Assembly (NCBI RefSeq): GCF_900115435.1 | Contig: NZ_FOWK01000002.1 | Coordinates: 248,001 to 312,000, forward strand | Direction of reading: 5' to 3' | DNA from: Prevotella sp. tf2-5 | Lineage (GTDB): Bacteria > Bacteroidota > Bacteroidia > Bacteroidales > Bacteroidaceae | DNA: 64,000 nucleotides | In this document: piece after piece, positions 52,135-62,371 of the stretch | Position numbering within the stretch: the stretch's first letter is position 1 | Layout of the letters: each line of letters opens with the position of its first letter | Position numbers and translations under genes: made by a program | Notes under the pieces: generated by a model | What the model was told of the DNA's origin: nothing | The model's input: only the letters and a program-made list of their open reading frames with translations | The model's database searches: none

Positions 52135-53559
52135 ATGAATCAAGACACAAAAACTCCTCATCCCCTGGTGGCTGTCATCCCCGTGGTGATACTCATCGCT
52201 TTCCTCGCCACTGCCATATCCCTGTTCGGCAGTGACTCGCTGAGCGGTGGCAGTCAGATAGCCCTGCTGATGGGCATGGCTGTCTGTGTCAGTATCTCCA
52301 TGGCGTTATACCGTACACCATGGCGGGTCTTCGAACAACAGATCAAGAAGACGTTAGGAGAGGTGTCCATCACGTTGCTCATCCTGCTCTGTGTGGGCAT
52401 GCTGTCCGGTTCATGGATGATCAGCGGTATCGTCCCCACCTTAATATATTATGGGGTACAGATCATGTCACCCCAGTTCTTCCTCGTGTCGGCAAGCATC
52501 ATCTGCGCACTGGTGTCGCTGTTGTCGGGCAGTTCATGGACGACGATAGCCACTATCGGTGTCGCCCTGTTGGGAATCGGTCATGCGTTGGATGTCTCGG
52601 AGGCATGGACGGCAGGAGCGATTATCTCCGGTGCTTATTTCGGTGACAAGCTGTCACCGCTGAGTGACACCACCATCCTCGCCTCGTCAGCCACCGGTAC
52701 CGACCTCTTCGTGCATATCCGCTATATGATGCTGACGACGATACCCACCTTCCTCATCGCCCTGATGATATTCTTCATCGTAGGATTAGGAAACGGAGGT
52801 GCCACTGAGCTGCAGGTGGAACAATATACCGAAGGACTCTCACGCACCTTCCATATCTCGCTGTGGACCCTCCTTGTCCCCGTGCTGACTGGTGTGCTGA
52901 TAGCCCGCAGGGTACCCTCGCTCATTGTCCTTTTCACCTCGTCCATCATGGCTGGTGTGGTGGCACTCATCCTGCAACCCCATATCCTCTGTGAGGTGGC
53001 AGGCACTGACAATCTGCTGCGGGGACTGGCGATGACCTATTACGGTGCCACCGCCGTTGACACGGGTAATGCCTCGTTGAACGAACTGGTATCCACGGGA
53101 GGGATGGCAGGTATGCTGAACACCATCTGGCTCATCCTCTGTGCCATGTGTTTCGGTGCGGTGATGGTGGCAAGCGGTATGATAGAGAGTCTGACGCGAG
53201 TGATTGTCAGTTGGGTGCGCCATCGGGTGTCACTCGTCTCCTCGACCGTCGGCACCGGCATCTTCCTCAACCTCACCACGGGCGACCAGTTTATCTCTAT
53301 CGTGCTGACGGCAGACATCTTCAAGGAAGTATATGACGACCAGGGGTACGAGACCCGTCTGCTGAGCCGTACCTGTGAGGATGCCGCTACCGTGACATCA
53401 GTACTGATACCTTGGAATACGTGCGGTATGACACAGTCAACGGTGTTGGGTGTTCCCACGCTGACCTACCTGCCATACTGTTTCTTCAACCTGCTGAGTC
53501 CGCTGATGAGCATCATCATTGCTGCCATCGGCTGGCGTATCGTCAGAAGGAAATCTTAA
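52135..53559 (+). CDS. nhaC: Na+/H+ antiporter of the NhaC family
   Basis: This 474-residue membrane protein has about eleven helices. I start it at ATG 52135 (MNQDTKTPHPLVAVIPVV). It has SGSSWTTIATIGVAL, GAYFGDKLSPLSDTT and TGDQFISIVLTADIF, matching NhaC-type carriers (SSWTT and GDKLSPLSDTT are family hallmarks). It would exchange sodium for protons. It ends four bases past the uvrA stop on the other strand (the two overlap tail to tail). The palindromic element directly upstream may affect its expression. Confidence 0.92.
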   Translation: MNQDTKTPHPLVAVIPVVILIAFLATAISLFGSDSLSGGSQIALLMGMAVCVSISMALYRTPWRVFEQQIKKTLGEVSITLLILLCVGMLSGSWMISGIVPTLIYYGVQIMSPQFFLVSASIICALVSLLSGSSWTTIATIGVALLGIGHALDVSEAWTAGAIISGAYFGDKLSPLSDTTILASSATGTDLFVHIRYMMLTTIPTFLIALMIFFIVGLGNGGATELQVEQYTEGLSRTFHISLWTLLVPVLTGVLIARRVPSLIVLFTSSIMAGVVALILQPHILCEVAGTDNLLRGLAMTYYGATAVDTGNASLNELVSTGGMAGMLNTIWLILCAMCFGAVMVASGMIESLTRVIVSWVRHRVSLVSSTVGTGIFLNLTTGDQFISIVLTADIFKEVYDDQGYETRLLSRTCEDAATVTSVLIPWNTCGMTQSTVLGVPTLTYLPYCFFNLLSPLMSIIIAAIGWRIVRRKS

Positions 53560-56384
53560 CCCAGTTTTTCACGCAGGAACTTTCCTGTGATGCTCTTTTC
53601 ACAGGCTGCCACTTCCTCTGGTGTGCCGCATACGACAAGGTCGCCACCTCGGTCACCACCGTCCGGACCGAGGTCGATGACATGGTCGGCACACTTGATG
53701 ATCTCCATGTTATGCTCGATGACGAGGATGGTATGCCCTCGTCCGATGAGTGCGTCGAAGGCGTGAAGCAGTCGCTGGATATCATGGAAGTGTAGACCGG
53801 TGGTAGGCTCGTCGAAGATGAAGAGTGAGGGCTCCTGGCGTTCCTGTCCGATGAAGTAGGCGAGTTTCACACGCTGGTTCTCACCACCAGAGAGGGTAGA
53901 CGAGTTCTGTCCGAGTTTGATATAGCCGAGTCCCACGTCCTCCAAGGGTTTCAGTCTGTTGACGATCGTCTTGCAGAGGTTGGCAGTTCCTTTGCCAAAG
54001 AACTCAAGAGCCTCCGAGATTGTCATGTTCAGTACGTCATCGATGTTCTTTCCCTCATACCGTACGTCGAGGATGTCGTGCTTGAAACGATGCCCGTGAC
54101 ATGCCTCACACTCTAAGACGAGGTCAGCCATAAACTGCATCTCTACTGTGATGACACCAGCACCCTTACACTCGTCACAGCGTCCGCCGTCCGCATTGAA
54201 CGAGAAATACTGTGACGTGAAGCCCAGTTGTTTCGACAGCGGCTGGTCGGCAAAGAGGTCACGGATGGCATCATAAGCCTTGACATAGGTGGCAGGATTG
54301 GAGCGTGTCGACTTGCCGATAGGGTTCTGGTCGACGAACTCGATATGTCTCACAGCGTCATAATCGCCACCCAGTCCCGTATACTCACCAGGAGCATCAC
54401 ACACATCCCCGTGGATGCGCTTGAGGGCAGGGTAGAGGATACCTTTGATGAGGCTCGACTTACCACTGCCGCTGACCCCTGTCACCACCGTCATCACGTT
54501 CAGGGGTATGGACACATCGATGCCTCGCAGGTTGTTCATACGTGCCCCTTTGATGTCGATCTTCCGATTCCAAGGGCGGCGACTCTTGGGAACAGGTATC
54601 TCCTCTTGGTGCAACAGGTATTTGACGGTATGGCTCTTGGGGAACTTTTTAAGTGATTGCTTATTGATATCCTCGGCATTACCCTCGAAGACAATCTCGC
54701 CGCCCAGTCTGCCGGCATCAGGACCCACGTCGATGAGATAGTCGGCAGCCCGCATCATCTCCTCGTCATGCTCTACTACGACAACGGTGTTCCCTAACGC
54801 CTGTAGTTCCTTCAGCACTTTGATAAGACGGTCGGTGTCACGACTATGCAGTCCGATACTTGGCTCGTCTAATATATATAAGGAACCCACGAGGGAGGAG
54901 CCCAGTGATGTCGTCAGGTTGATGCGCTGACTCTCACCGCCGCTGAGAGAGTTCGACATGCGGTTGAGGGTCAGGTAGCCCAGTCCTACGTCAAGCAGGA
55001 ACTGCAGACGGGAGTTGATCTCTGTCAGCAGTCGCTTGCCAATCTCCTGCTCCTGTTCGGTGAGCTCCAGCTTGTCGAACCACTGCTTCAGTCGTATAAC
55101 AGGCATCTCCACCAGGTCGGAGATGCTACGTCCTCCGATCTTCACAAAGTTTGCCTCAGGTTTCAGTCGTGTACCATGACATTTCGGACAGGTCGTCTTA
55201 CCTCGGTATCGTGCCAGCATCACACGGTATTGTATCTTATACTGGTTCTCCTTCACCATCTGGAAGAAGGCATCGATACTCACCTGGTCGTGGATGTCCT
55301 TATGACGCTCGGAGGGCAGCCCAAGCCAGAGCATGTCCTTCTGCTTCTGTGTCAGGTTATAGTATGGCTCAAAGATGGGAAAGTCGTCCTTTGCGGCACG
55401 TCGGCAGAACTCATCCTTCCACATGCCCATCTTCTCACCATGCCAGCATACCACACAGCCGTCGTAGACCGACAGGGTGGTATTCGGTATCACCAGATGC
55501 TCGTCGATACCTATGATCTTACCGAAGCCCTGACACTCAGGACAGGCTCCTACCGGGGAGTTAAAGGAGAAGAGATTGTCGGAAGGCTCCTCAAACTTCA
55601 TGCCGTCAGCCTCGAAACGCATGGAGAAGTCATAGCTGAGCATCGAAGGCAGGAACATCAGGCGGCACTCGCCATTGCCCTCATAAAAAGCTGTCTCGGC
55701 AGAGTCGACCAGTCTGGAGACAGCATCTTTGGCATCGTCTACCGTCAGGCGGTCGATGACGAGGTAGGGGAGCTCGGAGTACTCTGAGTTCTCTGAGCTC
55801 TCTGAGTTCTCTGAGTACTCAGAGATTCTCTGAATATCACCCTTCACGAAGATTCTCGTATAGCCATTGAGCACATACATCTTCAGTTGTTGCTCCAAGG
55901 TACGTCCCTCAGGGATGACCACAGGTGCCATCACCACGAATTTCGTCCCTTTCGTGTATTGTTGGGCGCATTGGATGATATCCTCTGTCGAGTGTTTCTT
56001 CACCTCCTGTCCGCTGATGGGAGAGAAGGTCCGTCCGATACGGGCATAGAGCAGGCGCAGATACTCATAGATCTCTGTGGTGGTGCCAACGGTGGAGCGG
56101 GGGTTGCGGGAGATGACCCGTTGCTCGATGGCGATGGCTGGGGGGATCCCTTTGATGAAGTCGCATTCTGGTTTGTTCATGCGCCCCAGGAACTGGCGGG
56201 CATAACTCGACAGGCTCTCCACATATCGGCGTTGTCCCTCAGCATATAGTGTGTCGAAGGCAAGTGATGACTTACCACTGCCGCTCACACCAGCCACCAC
56301 CACCAGCTTGTCACGTGGGATCTTCACATCCACGTTCTTCAAGTTGTTGACCCTTGCTCCTTTTATCTCAATATAGTCGCTCAT
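53556..56384 (-). CDS. uvrA: UvrABC excinuclease ATPase subunit UvrA
   Basis: This 942-residue protein begins at ATG 56384 ([18 protein letters not shown]); 17 upstream residues in the same frame are unlikely. It has two ABC ATPase halves ([16 protein letters not shown] at 32-47; [16 protein letters not shown]), zinc-finger Cys pairs ([32 protein letters not shown]) and two LSGGE signatures. Residues 188-204 are a repeat of S-E-x triplets from a 9-base tandem repeat, inserted in the UvrB-binding region. It recognises bulky DNA damage in nucleotide excision repair. Confidence 0.95.
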   Translation of the reverse strand: MSDYIEIKGARVNNLKNVDVKIPRDKLVVVAGVSGSGKSSLAFDTLYAEGQRRYVESLSSYARQFLGRMNKPECDFIKGIPPAIAIEQRVISRNPRSTVGTTTEIYEYLRLLYARIGRTFSPISGQEVKKHSTEDIIQCAQQYTKGTKFVVMAPVVIPEGRTLEQQLKMYVLNGYTRIFVKGDIQRISEYSENSESSENSEYSELPYLVIDRLTVDDAKDAVSRLVDSAETAFYEGNGECRLMFLPSMLSYDFSMRFEADGMKFEEPSDNLFSFNSPVGACPECQGFGKIIGIDEHLVIPNTTLSVYDGCVVCWHGEKMGMWKDEFCRRAAKDDFPIFEPYYNLTQKQKDMLWLGLPSERHKDIHDQVSIDAFFQMVKENQYKIQYRVMLARYRGKTTCPKCHGTRLKPEANFVKIGGRSISDLVEMPVIRLKQWFDKLELTEQEQEIGKRLLTEINSRLQFLLDVGLGYLTLNRMSNSLSGGESQRINLTTSLGSSLVGSLYILDEPSIGLHSRDTDRLIKVLKELQALGNTVVVVEHDEEMMRAADYLIDVGPDAGRLGGEIVFEGNAEDINKQSLKKFPKSHTVKYLLHQEEIPVPKSRRPWNRKIDIKGARMNNLRGIDVSIPLNVMTVVTGVSGSGKSSLIKGILYPALKRIHGDVCDAPGEYTGLGGDYDAVRHIEFVDQNPIGKSTRSNPATYVKAYDAIRDLFADQPLSKQLGFTSQYFSFNADGGRCDECKGAGVITVEMQFMADLVLECEACHGHRFKHDILDVRYEGKNIDDVLNMTISEALEFFGKGTANLCKTIVNRLKPLEDVGLGYIKLGQNSSTLSGGENQRVKLAYFIGQERQEPSLFIFDEPTTGLHFHDIQRLLHAFDALIGRGHTILVIEHNMEIIKCADHVIDLGPDGGDRGGDLVVCGTPEEVAACEKSITGKFLREKLG
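55773..55823 (-). repeat. 9-base tandem repeat inside uvrA
   Basis: In the coding direction there are about five copies of ACTCAGAGA-type units, encoding S-E-Y, S-E-N and S-E-S triplets. The unit is a multiple of three, so copy changes would leave the frame intact. Confidence 0.75.
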
Positions 56385-56441
56385 GATTTTTCCTTGATAT
56401 AGTTTGCAAAGTTCGGGAATTTTTCTGAGATACACAAGAAA

Positions 56442-56473
56442 AAAGTGAGTTACCTTTCCAAGTAACTCACTTT
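56442..56473 (-). terminator. Terminator of the tagaturonate reductase gene
   Basis: AAAGTGAGTTAC and GTAACTCACTTT form a perfect 12-base stem with an 8-base loop. On the minus strand it is followed by TTTTTCTTG. It lies between uxaB and uvrA. Confidence 0.85.
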
Positions 56474-56493
56474 ATATATAATAAGGTGTATAA

Positions 56494-57933
56494 TTACAGG
56501 ATAGTCTTTACTGCCTCCAGCATACCCTTCTCCTGGATCAAGTCGAGGAACTGCTTCACCATTGCGTTCAGACCCTGGATCTTGTTGAGGTCCTCAGCCC
56601 AGATAAACTCTGCACCCAGTACACCATCGGCAACCTTCTGGGTGTCACCAGTAGCCCACAGATCCTTCAGCAGATCCATGATCTTCTGGTCGTCATTAGG
56701 AACGATCTCTACACCGTCGGCGCGCTTGCCCCCCTTGTAGTAAGTGATGATGGCGGCAAGACCGAATACCAAGCCCTTAGGCAGCTCGCCCTTACGCTCC
56801 AGATATGTCTTCACACCGGGGAGGTCGCGAGCCTGGAACTTCGGGAAGCTGTTGAGCATGATGCTCGTAACCTGATGGTCAACGAATGGGTTGTCGAAGC
56901 GCTCCAGGACGTCACCGGCAAACTTCTCCAGCTCCTCCATCGGCAGGTCGAGGGTCTGCATGAGCTCGTCGAACTGTACCTTGTGGATGTATTTGGAGAT
57001 AACCTCATGATTGCAAGCGTCACGAACGATGTTGACACCACTCAGGAAGGCAACAGGACTCAAAACGGTATGCGGACCATTCAGCAGGGTCACCTTACGC
57101 TTGTGGTAGGGCTCCTCTGATGGAACGAAGAGTACATGCAGTCCAGCCTTGTCTGCGGGGAACTCCTTGGCAACCTCCTTCGGAGCCTCGATGACCCACA
57201 GGTGGAAGTTCTCTGCCTGAACGACAAGGTTGTCGCGATAGCCGACCTTCTCCTGAATCTCTGCAATCTCCTTGCGTGGGAAACCTGGTACGATACGGTC
57301 TACGAGGGTAGCGTAAACACCACAGCACTCGTCAAACCACTTCTTGAAGGCTGCGGGCAACTGCCACAGCTCGATGTATTTATTGATGCAATCCTTCAGC
57401 ACGTGACCATTCAGGAAGATCAGCTCACAGGGGAAGATGATCAGTCCCTTCGTGGGGTCACCGTTGAAGGTCTGCCAGCGGCGATAAAGCAGCTGGACGA
57501 GTTTGCCAGGATAGGATGAGGCAGGCTTGTCTTCCAGTTTGCAGGCAGGGTCAAAAGCGATACCAGCCTCTGTGGTGTTTGAGATGACAAAACGAATCTC
57601 CGGCTGGTCGGCAAGAGCCATGAAGGCGTCGTTCTGAGAGTAGGGGTTCAGTGCACGGCTGATCACGTCGATACGCTCCAGCGTATTCACCGGCTGACCA
57701 TTCTCACGACCTTGCAGGTTGACGTGATAGAGACAGTCCTGACCATTCAGCCACTCTACCATACCCTTGTCAATAGGCTGTACGACAACAACGGAACCAT
57801 TGAAGTTGGTCTTCTGGTCCATATTCCAGATAATCCAATCAACAAAAGCACGGAGGAAATTACCCTCACCAAACTGAATCACCTTTTCAGGCATGACGCT
57901 CTTAGGCGCAAAATGTTTGTTTAACGGTTTCAT
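56494..57933 (-). CDS. uxaB: Tagaturonate reductase (mannitol dehydrogenase family)
   Basis: This 479-residue protein has VIQFGEGNFLRAFVDWIIWN (nucleotide-binding motif) and IISN-like VISNTTEAGIAF. It also has IFPCELIFLNGHVLKDCI, VDRIVPGFPR and the catalytic KVTLLNGPHTVLSPVAFL segment of the long-chain mannitol dehydrogenase family, matching altronate oxidoreductases. It reduces tagaturonate to altronate in galacturonate breakdown. Other uronate genes are not in the window. It diverges from ppdK, with both promoters in the gap. Confidence 0.88.
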   Translation of the reverse strand: MKPLNKHFAPKSVMPEKVIQFGEGNFLRAFVDWIIWNMDQKTNFNGSVVVVQPIDKGMVEWLNGQDCLYHVNLQGRENGQPVNTLERIDVISRALNPYSQNDAFMALADQPEIRFVISNTTEAGIAFDPACKLEDKPASSYPGKLVQLLYRRWQTFNGDPTKGLIIFPCELIFLNGHVLKDCINKYIELWQLPAAFKKWFDECCGVYATLVDRIVPGFPRKEIAEIQEKVGYRDNLVVQAENFHLWVIEAPKEVAKEFPADKAGLHVLFVPSEEPYHKRKVTLLNGPHTVLSPVAFLSGVNIVRDACNHEVISKYIHKVQFDELMQTLDLPMEELEKFAGDVLERFDNPFVDHQVTSIMLNSFPKFQARDLPGVKTYLERKGELPKGLVFGLAAIITYYKGGKRADGVEIVPNDDQKIMDLLKDLWATGDTQKVADGVLGAEFIWAEDLNKIQGLNAMVKQFLDLIQEKGMLEAVKTIL

Positions 57934-57973
57934 AATAAATAATAATGTTTTAATTGATTTGTTTTATGTCCTG

Positions 57974-57981
57974 CAAAGATA
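57974..57981 (-). promoter_or_regulatory. -7 promoter element of uxaB
   Basis: In reverse this reads TATCTTTG, 41 bases before the uxaB start. Confidence 0.55.
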
Positions 57982-58043
57982 GTACTTTTTTTCATTATGA
58001 CCAAATATTGGCACGAAAATTTGCAAACATCAGATTTTTATAT

Positions 58044-58051
58044 TATCTTTG
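58044..58051 (+). promoter_or_regulatory. -7 promoter element of ppdK
   Basis: TATCTTTG lies 20 bases after TTTG (58020-58023), 54 bases before the ppdK start. This is a full Bacteroidota promoter. Confidence 0.7.
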
Positions 58052-58104
58052 CAGGACTATTGAAAACAATTTTAATGTTAATATAATAATACATTGCTAA
58101 TCTT

Positions 58105-60825
58105 ATGAGCCAAAAAAGAGTTTATCTCTTCGGTAATGGAAAAGCCGAAGGAAATGCAAAGATGCGTGAGGAACTGGGCGGTAAGGGTGCCAACCTTGCC
58201 GAGATGAACCATATTGGTGTTCCTGTTCCTCCAGGTTTCACCATCACAACTGACTGCTGTAATGAGTATTACCAGGTTGGTCAGGAGAAAATCATGGAAC
58301 TGCTGAATGACGATGTGATGGCAGCAGTTAAGCATATCGAGGACTTGATGAATTGCAAGTTCGGTGATGCCGCTAACCCCCTGTTGGTTTCTGTACGTTC
58401 TGGTGCCCGTGCTTCCATGCCAGGTATGATGGATACTATCCTGAACCTCGGTCTGAATGACGAGGTGGCTGAGGGTATGGCAAAGAAGACCAATAATCCT
58501 CACTTCGTTTACGACTCTTATCGTCGTTTCGTCCAGATGTACGGTGATGTCGTACTGGAGATGAAACCTGTCAACAAAACCGATATCGATCCGTTTGAGG
58601 AGATCATCGAGAAGGTGAAGAAGGAGAGTGGTGTCGTTCTGGATAAGGACCTCTCTGTGGAAGACTTGAAGAAACTCGTTCAGTTGTTCAAGGCTGCTAT
58701 CAAGGAGCGTACTGGTAAGGACTTCCCCAATGATCCTATCGAGCAGTTGTGGGGTGCTATCTGTGCTGTGTTCCGTTCTTGGATGAACGAGCGCGCTATT
58801 CTCTATCGTAAGATGGAGGGTATTCCTGACGAGTGGGGTACTGCCGTATCTGTCATGGCAATGGTATTCGGTAACATGGGTGATACCTCTGCTACTGGTG
58901 TTTGCTTCAGCCGTGATGCTGCCAATGGTGAGAACCTGTTCAATGGTGAGTATCTGGTCAACGCACAGGGTGAGGACGTTGTGGCTGGTATTCGTACCCC
59001 ACAGCAGATCACGAAGATCGGTTCTCAGCGCTGGGCTGAGCGTGCAGGTATTTCTGAGGCTGAGCGTGTTGCTAAATATCCTTCTATGGAGGAGGCAATG
59101 CCTGAGATCTATGCTCAGCTGAATGGTATCCAGGAGAAACTGGAGGAGCACTACCGTGATATGCAGGATATGGAGTTCACCGTTCAGGAGGGTAAGTTGT
59201 GGTTCCTTCAGACTCGTAATGGTAAGCGCACTGGTGCCGCTATGGTGAAGATCGCCATCGACTTGCTCCATGAGGGTAAGATTGACGAGAAGACCGCTAT
59301 CATGCGTTGTGAGCCTCAGAAACTCGACGAACTGTTGCACCCCGTCTTCGACAAGAAGGCTTTGACTTCTGCGAAAGTAATCGCACAGGGTCTTCCTGCA
59401 TCTCCTGGTGCTGCCTGTGGTCAGATCGTGTTCCACGCTGACGACGCTCAGGCATGGCATGCCGATGGTCACAAGGTCGTGCTCGTTCGTATCGAGACCT
59501 CTCCTGAGGACCTCGCTGGTATGTCTGCAGCTGAAGGTATCCTGACAGCTCGTGGCGGTATGACTTCTCACGCTGCCGTTGTTGCCCGTGGTATGGGTAA
59601 GTGCTGCGTTTCAGGTGTCGGTTCACTGAATGTAAGCTATAAGGACAAGACCGTTGAGATTGACGGCGTTACATATAAGGAGGGTGACTACATTTCTCTG
59701 AATGGTACCACAGGTCAGGTATATGCTGGTGAGGTGCCTACTAAGGCTGCAGAACTCTCTGGTGACTTCAAGGAATTGATGGACCTCTGCGACAAGTATA
59801 CCAAGTTGCAGGTTCGCACCAATGCTGATACTCCTCGCGACGCTCAGTTGGCGCGTGACTTCGGTGCCAAGGGTATCGGTCTGACACGTACCGAGCACAT
59901 GTTCTTCGAGGATAAGAAGATTATTGCTATGCGTGAGATGATCCTCGCTGACAGTGTCGCTGGACGTGAGAAGGCTCTCGCTAAGTTGCTGCCTTACCAG
60001 AAAGCTGACTTCAAGGGCATCCTCGAGGCAATGGATGGTCTGCCCGTTAACATCCGTCTGCTGGATCCCCCTCTCCATGAGTTCGTTCCACACGATCTGG
60101 CTGGTCAGGAGACTATGGCAAAGGAGATGGGTGTCAGCGTAGAGGATATCAAGCGTCGTGTTGACTCTCTTGCTGAGAACAACCCAATGCTGGGTCATCG
60201 TGGTTGCCGTCTGGGTATCACCTTCCCTGAGATTACCGCTATGCAGACCAAGGCTATCCTGGGCGCTGCCTGCGAGTTGAAGAAGGAGGGTAAGAACCCG
60301 ATGCCGGAGATCATGGTTCCGCTGATTGGTACGATGTACGAGCTGAAGCAGCAGAAGGAGGTCATCCAGTATGCCGCTAAGGAGGTGTTCCAGGAGTATG
60401 GCATTGAGGTAGAGTTTGAGATTGGTACGATGATCGAGATTCCACGTGCTGCCCTTACTGCCGACCGTATCGCTGAGGAGGCTCAATACTTCTCCTTCGG
60501 TACTAACGACCTGACACAGATGACCTTCGGTTACAGCCGTGACGATATCGCATCGTTCCTGCCTGTATACCTCGACAAGAAGATCCTGAAGGTTGACCCA
60601 TTCCAGGTTCTCGACCAGAAGGGTGTAGGTCGTCTCATCAAGTACGCAGTGAACGAAGGTCGTGCCGTACGTCCTGACTTGCGTTGCGGTATCTGTGGTG
60701 AGCACGGTGGTGAGCCTTCAAGTGTGAAGTTCTGTGCTAAGATTGGCATGAACTACGCATCTTGCTCTCCATTCCGCGTGCCCATCGCACGTCTTGCCGC
60801 CGCACAGGCAGCAGTCGAAGAGTAA
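58105..60825 (+). CDS. ppdK: Pyruvate, phosphate dikinase
   Basis: This 906-residue enzyme, the usual length, has an N-terminal ATP-grasp region (LGGKGANLAEMNHIGVPVPPG, cited in part; VSVRSGARASMPGMMDT). The swivelling phospho-His domain has GGMTSHAAVVARGMGKCCVSG (cited to 20), and the C-terminal PEP/pyruvate barrel has GLTRTEHMFF, MLGHRGCRLGI and the catalytic CGICGEHGG. It interconverts PEP and pyruvate using pyrophosphate or ATP, central to carbon flow in Bacteroidota. Its last 30 bases and terminator recur at 63152-63236, after the Fic cassette. Confidence 0.96.
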   Translation: MSQKRVYLFGNGKAEGNAKMREELGGKGANLAEMNHIGVPVPPGFTITTDCCNEYYQVGQEKIMELLNDDVMAAVKHIEDLMNCKFGDAANPLLVSVRSGARASMPGMMDTILNLGLNDEVAEGMAKKTNNPHFVYDSYRRFVQMYGDVVLEMKPVNKTDIDPFEEIIEKVKKESGVVLDKDLSVEDLKKLVQLFKAAIKERTGKDFPNDPIEQLWGAICAVFRSWMNERAILYRKMEGIPDEWGTAVSVMAMVFGNMGDTSATGVCFSRDAANGENLFNGEYLVNAQGEDVVAGIRTPQQITKIGSQRWAERAGISEAERVAKYPSMEEAMPEIYAQLNGIQEKLEEHYRDMQDMEFTVQEGKLWFLQTRNGKRTGAAMVKIAIDLLHEGKIDEKTAIMRCEPQKLDELLHPVFDKKALTSAKVIAQGLPASPGAACGQIVFHADDAQAWHADGHKVVLVRIETSPEDLAGMSAAEGILTARGGMTSHAAVVARGMGKCCVSGVGSLNVSYKDKTVEIDGVTYKEGDYISLNGTTGQVYAGEVPTKAAELSGDFKELMDLCDKYTKLQVRTNADTPRDAQLARDFGAKGIGLTRTEHMFFEDKKIIAMREMILADSVAGREKALAKLLPYQKADFKGILEAMDGLPVNIRLLDPPLHEFVPHDLAGQETMAKEMGVSVEDIKRRVDSLAENNPMLGHRGCRLGITFPEITAMQTKAILGAACELKKEGKNPMPEIMVPLIGTMYELKQQKEVIQYAAKEVFQEYGIEVEFEIGTMIEIPRAALTADRIAEEAQYFSFGTNDLTQMTFGYSRDDIASFLPVYLDKKILKVDPFQVLDQKGVGRLIKYAVNEGRAVRPDLRCGICGEHGGEPSSVKFCAKIGMNYASCSPFRVPIARLAAAQAAVEE

Positions 60826-60880
60826 TTATCACACTGATATAAATTTAAGGGACCTGTCCGTTTGGGCAGGTCTCTTTTTT
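60796..60880 (+). repeat. Left direct repeat: ppdK 3' end plus terminator
   Basis: This 85-base segment covers the last 30 coding bases of ppdK, its stop and its terminator. It recurs at 63152-63236 with about four mismatches. The two copies flank the Fic cassette. Confidence 0.9.
60850..60880 (+). terminator. Terminator of ppdK
   Basis: GACCTGTCC pairs with GGGCAGGTC around GTTT, followed by TCTCTTTTTT. Confidence 0.85.
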
Positions 60881-60976
60881 CGTCTTCAGAAGAAGGCTTC
60901 CGACGATTGTAGAGCAAAAATGCCGCAGGATATGCGATATTTTGTGTTTTTATTTGGTAGTTCAGCGTTATTTTCG

Positions 60977-60984
60977 TATTTTTG
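60977..60984 (+). promoter_or_regulatory. -7 promoter element of the Fic gene
   Basis: TATTTTTG lies 20 bases after TTTG (60953-60956), 57 bases before the Fic ATG. Imperfect direct repeats TGCCGCAGnATnTGCGA at 60921-60937 and 60983-60999 lie on either side of the -33/-7 pair. Confidence 0.65.
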
Positions 60985-61040
60985 CCGCAGAATTTGCGAC
61001 GTTAATCGCTGTTTTATGTCGCCCAAAGTAGGAATGCATT

Positions 61041-62336
61041 ATGTATATACACGAAAGAGACAATTGGACAAACTTCCGTTGGGACACTTCGCAGGTGTCA
61101 CTCCTTCAAGAGAAGGTATTCCGTAAACAAGGTCTGCTTTACGGGAGGTTGAGCTCTCTGGGCTTTGACAGCAAATTACGTGCGATGGCAGAGAACCTGA
61201 CATACGACGTAGTGTATTCTTCGGAAATAGAAGGAATCCGGCTGAACGTGGATCAGGTTCGTTCGTCTATTGCCAGAAAGCTTGGCATTGAGAACGTGAA
61301 ATATACTGCTCCTTCGCATTATGTCGATTCCGTTGTTGGTGTGATGCTCGAAGCGGTTCAGCATTATGATATGCCCCTCAGTAAAGAGAAATTGTGCGCT
61401 TGGCAAGCCGCTTTCTTTCCAACAGGCTATAGCGATGGCGGGCAGATAGAGATTGGTAAATATAGAACAAACGAGGAGCATATTGTTAGCGGGATGTTCG
61501 GACGTGAGAAGATCCACTATATCGCTCCATCGCCTGACCGTGTTGAAGAGGAAATGCAAAAGTTCCTCACCTGGTTTGATGGGGAAGAGCAAGTGAGCAG
61601 TGTTATCCGTTCTGCCATCGCTCATTTCTGGTTTGTGAGCATCCATCCGTTTGAGGATGGCAATGGTCGATTGGCCCGTATCCTTTCAGACATGCTTCTG
61701 GCACGTGGCGAAAAGAGTGAGTTCCGCTTCTACAATGTCTCATCACAGATTAACAAGGACAAGAACCACTATTACGACATCTTGGAGCGGATGCAGCATG
61801 GCGATGGTGACCTTACTGAGTGGTTGGTGTGGTACATGCAGAAGTTGGTGGATGCGCTTGACGAGGCAGACACCATCGTCACCACAATCCTGAATAAGAG
61901 CTTCTTCTGGCAGAAGGCATCGGTAGTTCCAATGACAGAGCGTCAGACACAGATGCTCAATCTCTTTCTTGACGGCTATGAGGCAAAGATAACGTCAAAG
62001 ACGTGGGCATCATTGGCCAAGTGCTCGAAAGACACAGCTATACGTGACATACAGGACTTGATTAACAAGAACATCCTGAAAGAGGACATTCCAGGAGCCA
62101 AGCGTCCAAGTTACTCCATCGTCTATGATGCTGAGGACATGACGCAATTCTTCGCAGAGATAAGCATTACTGAAGAAAATGGCATTCCATATCTCAATGC
62201 CTTGTATAAAGGTAAGAAACCAATTTGCGAAAGAATTCTCAGACTCGATGCTGACCGATTCCAGAAAGGCGATTTGCCATTGTCTAATCTACTCAGTAAA
62301 TACTGTTCGTATATAGTTGCAAGTAATAGAGAATAG
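61041..62336 (+). CDS. Fic family protein with N-terminal DUF4172-like domain
   Basis: This 431-residue protein begins YIHERDNWTNFRWD, like DUF4172. It has the inhibitory helix motif SSEIEG (S60 to G65, pattern S-x-x-x-E-G) and the catalytic HPFEDGNGRLAR (202-213). A C-terminal winged-helix-like part follows (TSKTWASLAKCSKDTAIRDI). Fic proteins transfer AMP or other groups from nucleotides to target proteins; with the inhibitory helix on the same chain this is a class II, self-restrained type. It lies in a cassette between two copies of the ppdK end, with its own promoter. The target is unknown. Confidence 0.92.
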   Translation: MYIHERDNWTNFRWDTSQVSLLQEKVFRKQGLLYGRLSSLGFDSKLRAMAENLTYDVVYSSEIEGIRLNVDQVRSSIARKLGIENVKYTAPSHYVDSVVGVMLEAVQHYDMPLSKEKLCAWQAAFFPTGYSDGGQIEIGKYRTNEEHIVSGMFGREKIHYIAPSPDRVEEEMQKFLTWFDGEEQVSSVIRSAIAHFWFVSIHPFEDGNGRLARILSDMLLARGEKSEFRFYNVSSQINKDKNHYYDILERMQHGDGDLTEWLVWYMQKLVDALDEADTIVTTILNKSFFWQKASVVPMTERQTQMLNLFLDGYEAKITSKTWASLAKCSKDTAIRDIQDLINKNILKEDIPGAKRPSYSIVYDAEDMTQFFAEISITEENGIPYLNALYKGKKPICERILRLDADRFQKGDLPLSNLLSKYCSYIVASNRE

Positions 62337-62371
62337 AAAAAATAGAAATGTAAACATATGAATTTAAAATT

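Noticed and set aside
58078..59571. Long antisense reading frame (497 codons) opposite ppdK
   Set aside because: It lies wholly opposite a clear dikinase gene, its translation is rich in H, L, T and S without motifs, and it has no promoter; it is a shadow of the regular codon use of ppdK.
59623..60705. Second long antisense frame (360 codons) opposite ppdK
   Set aside because: Same reasons: mirror of codon bias, no family resemblance.
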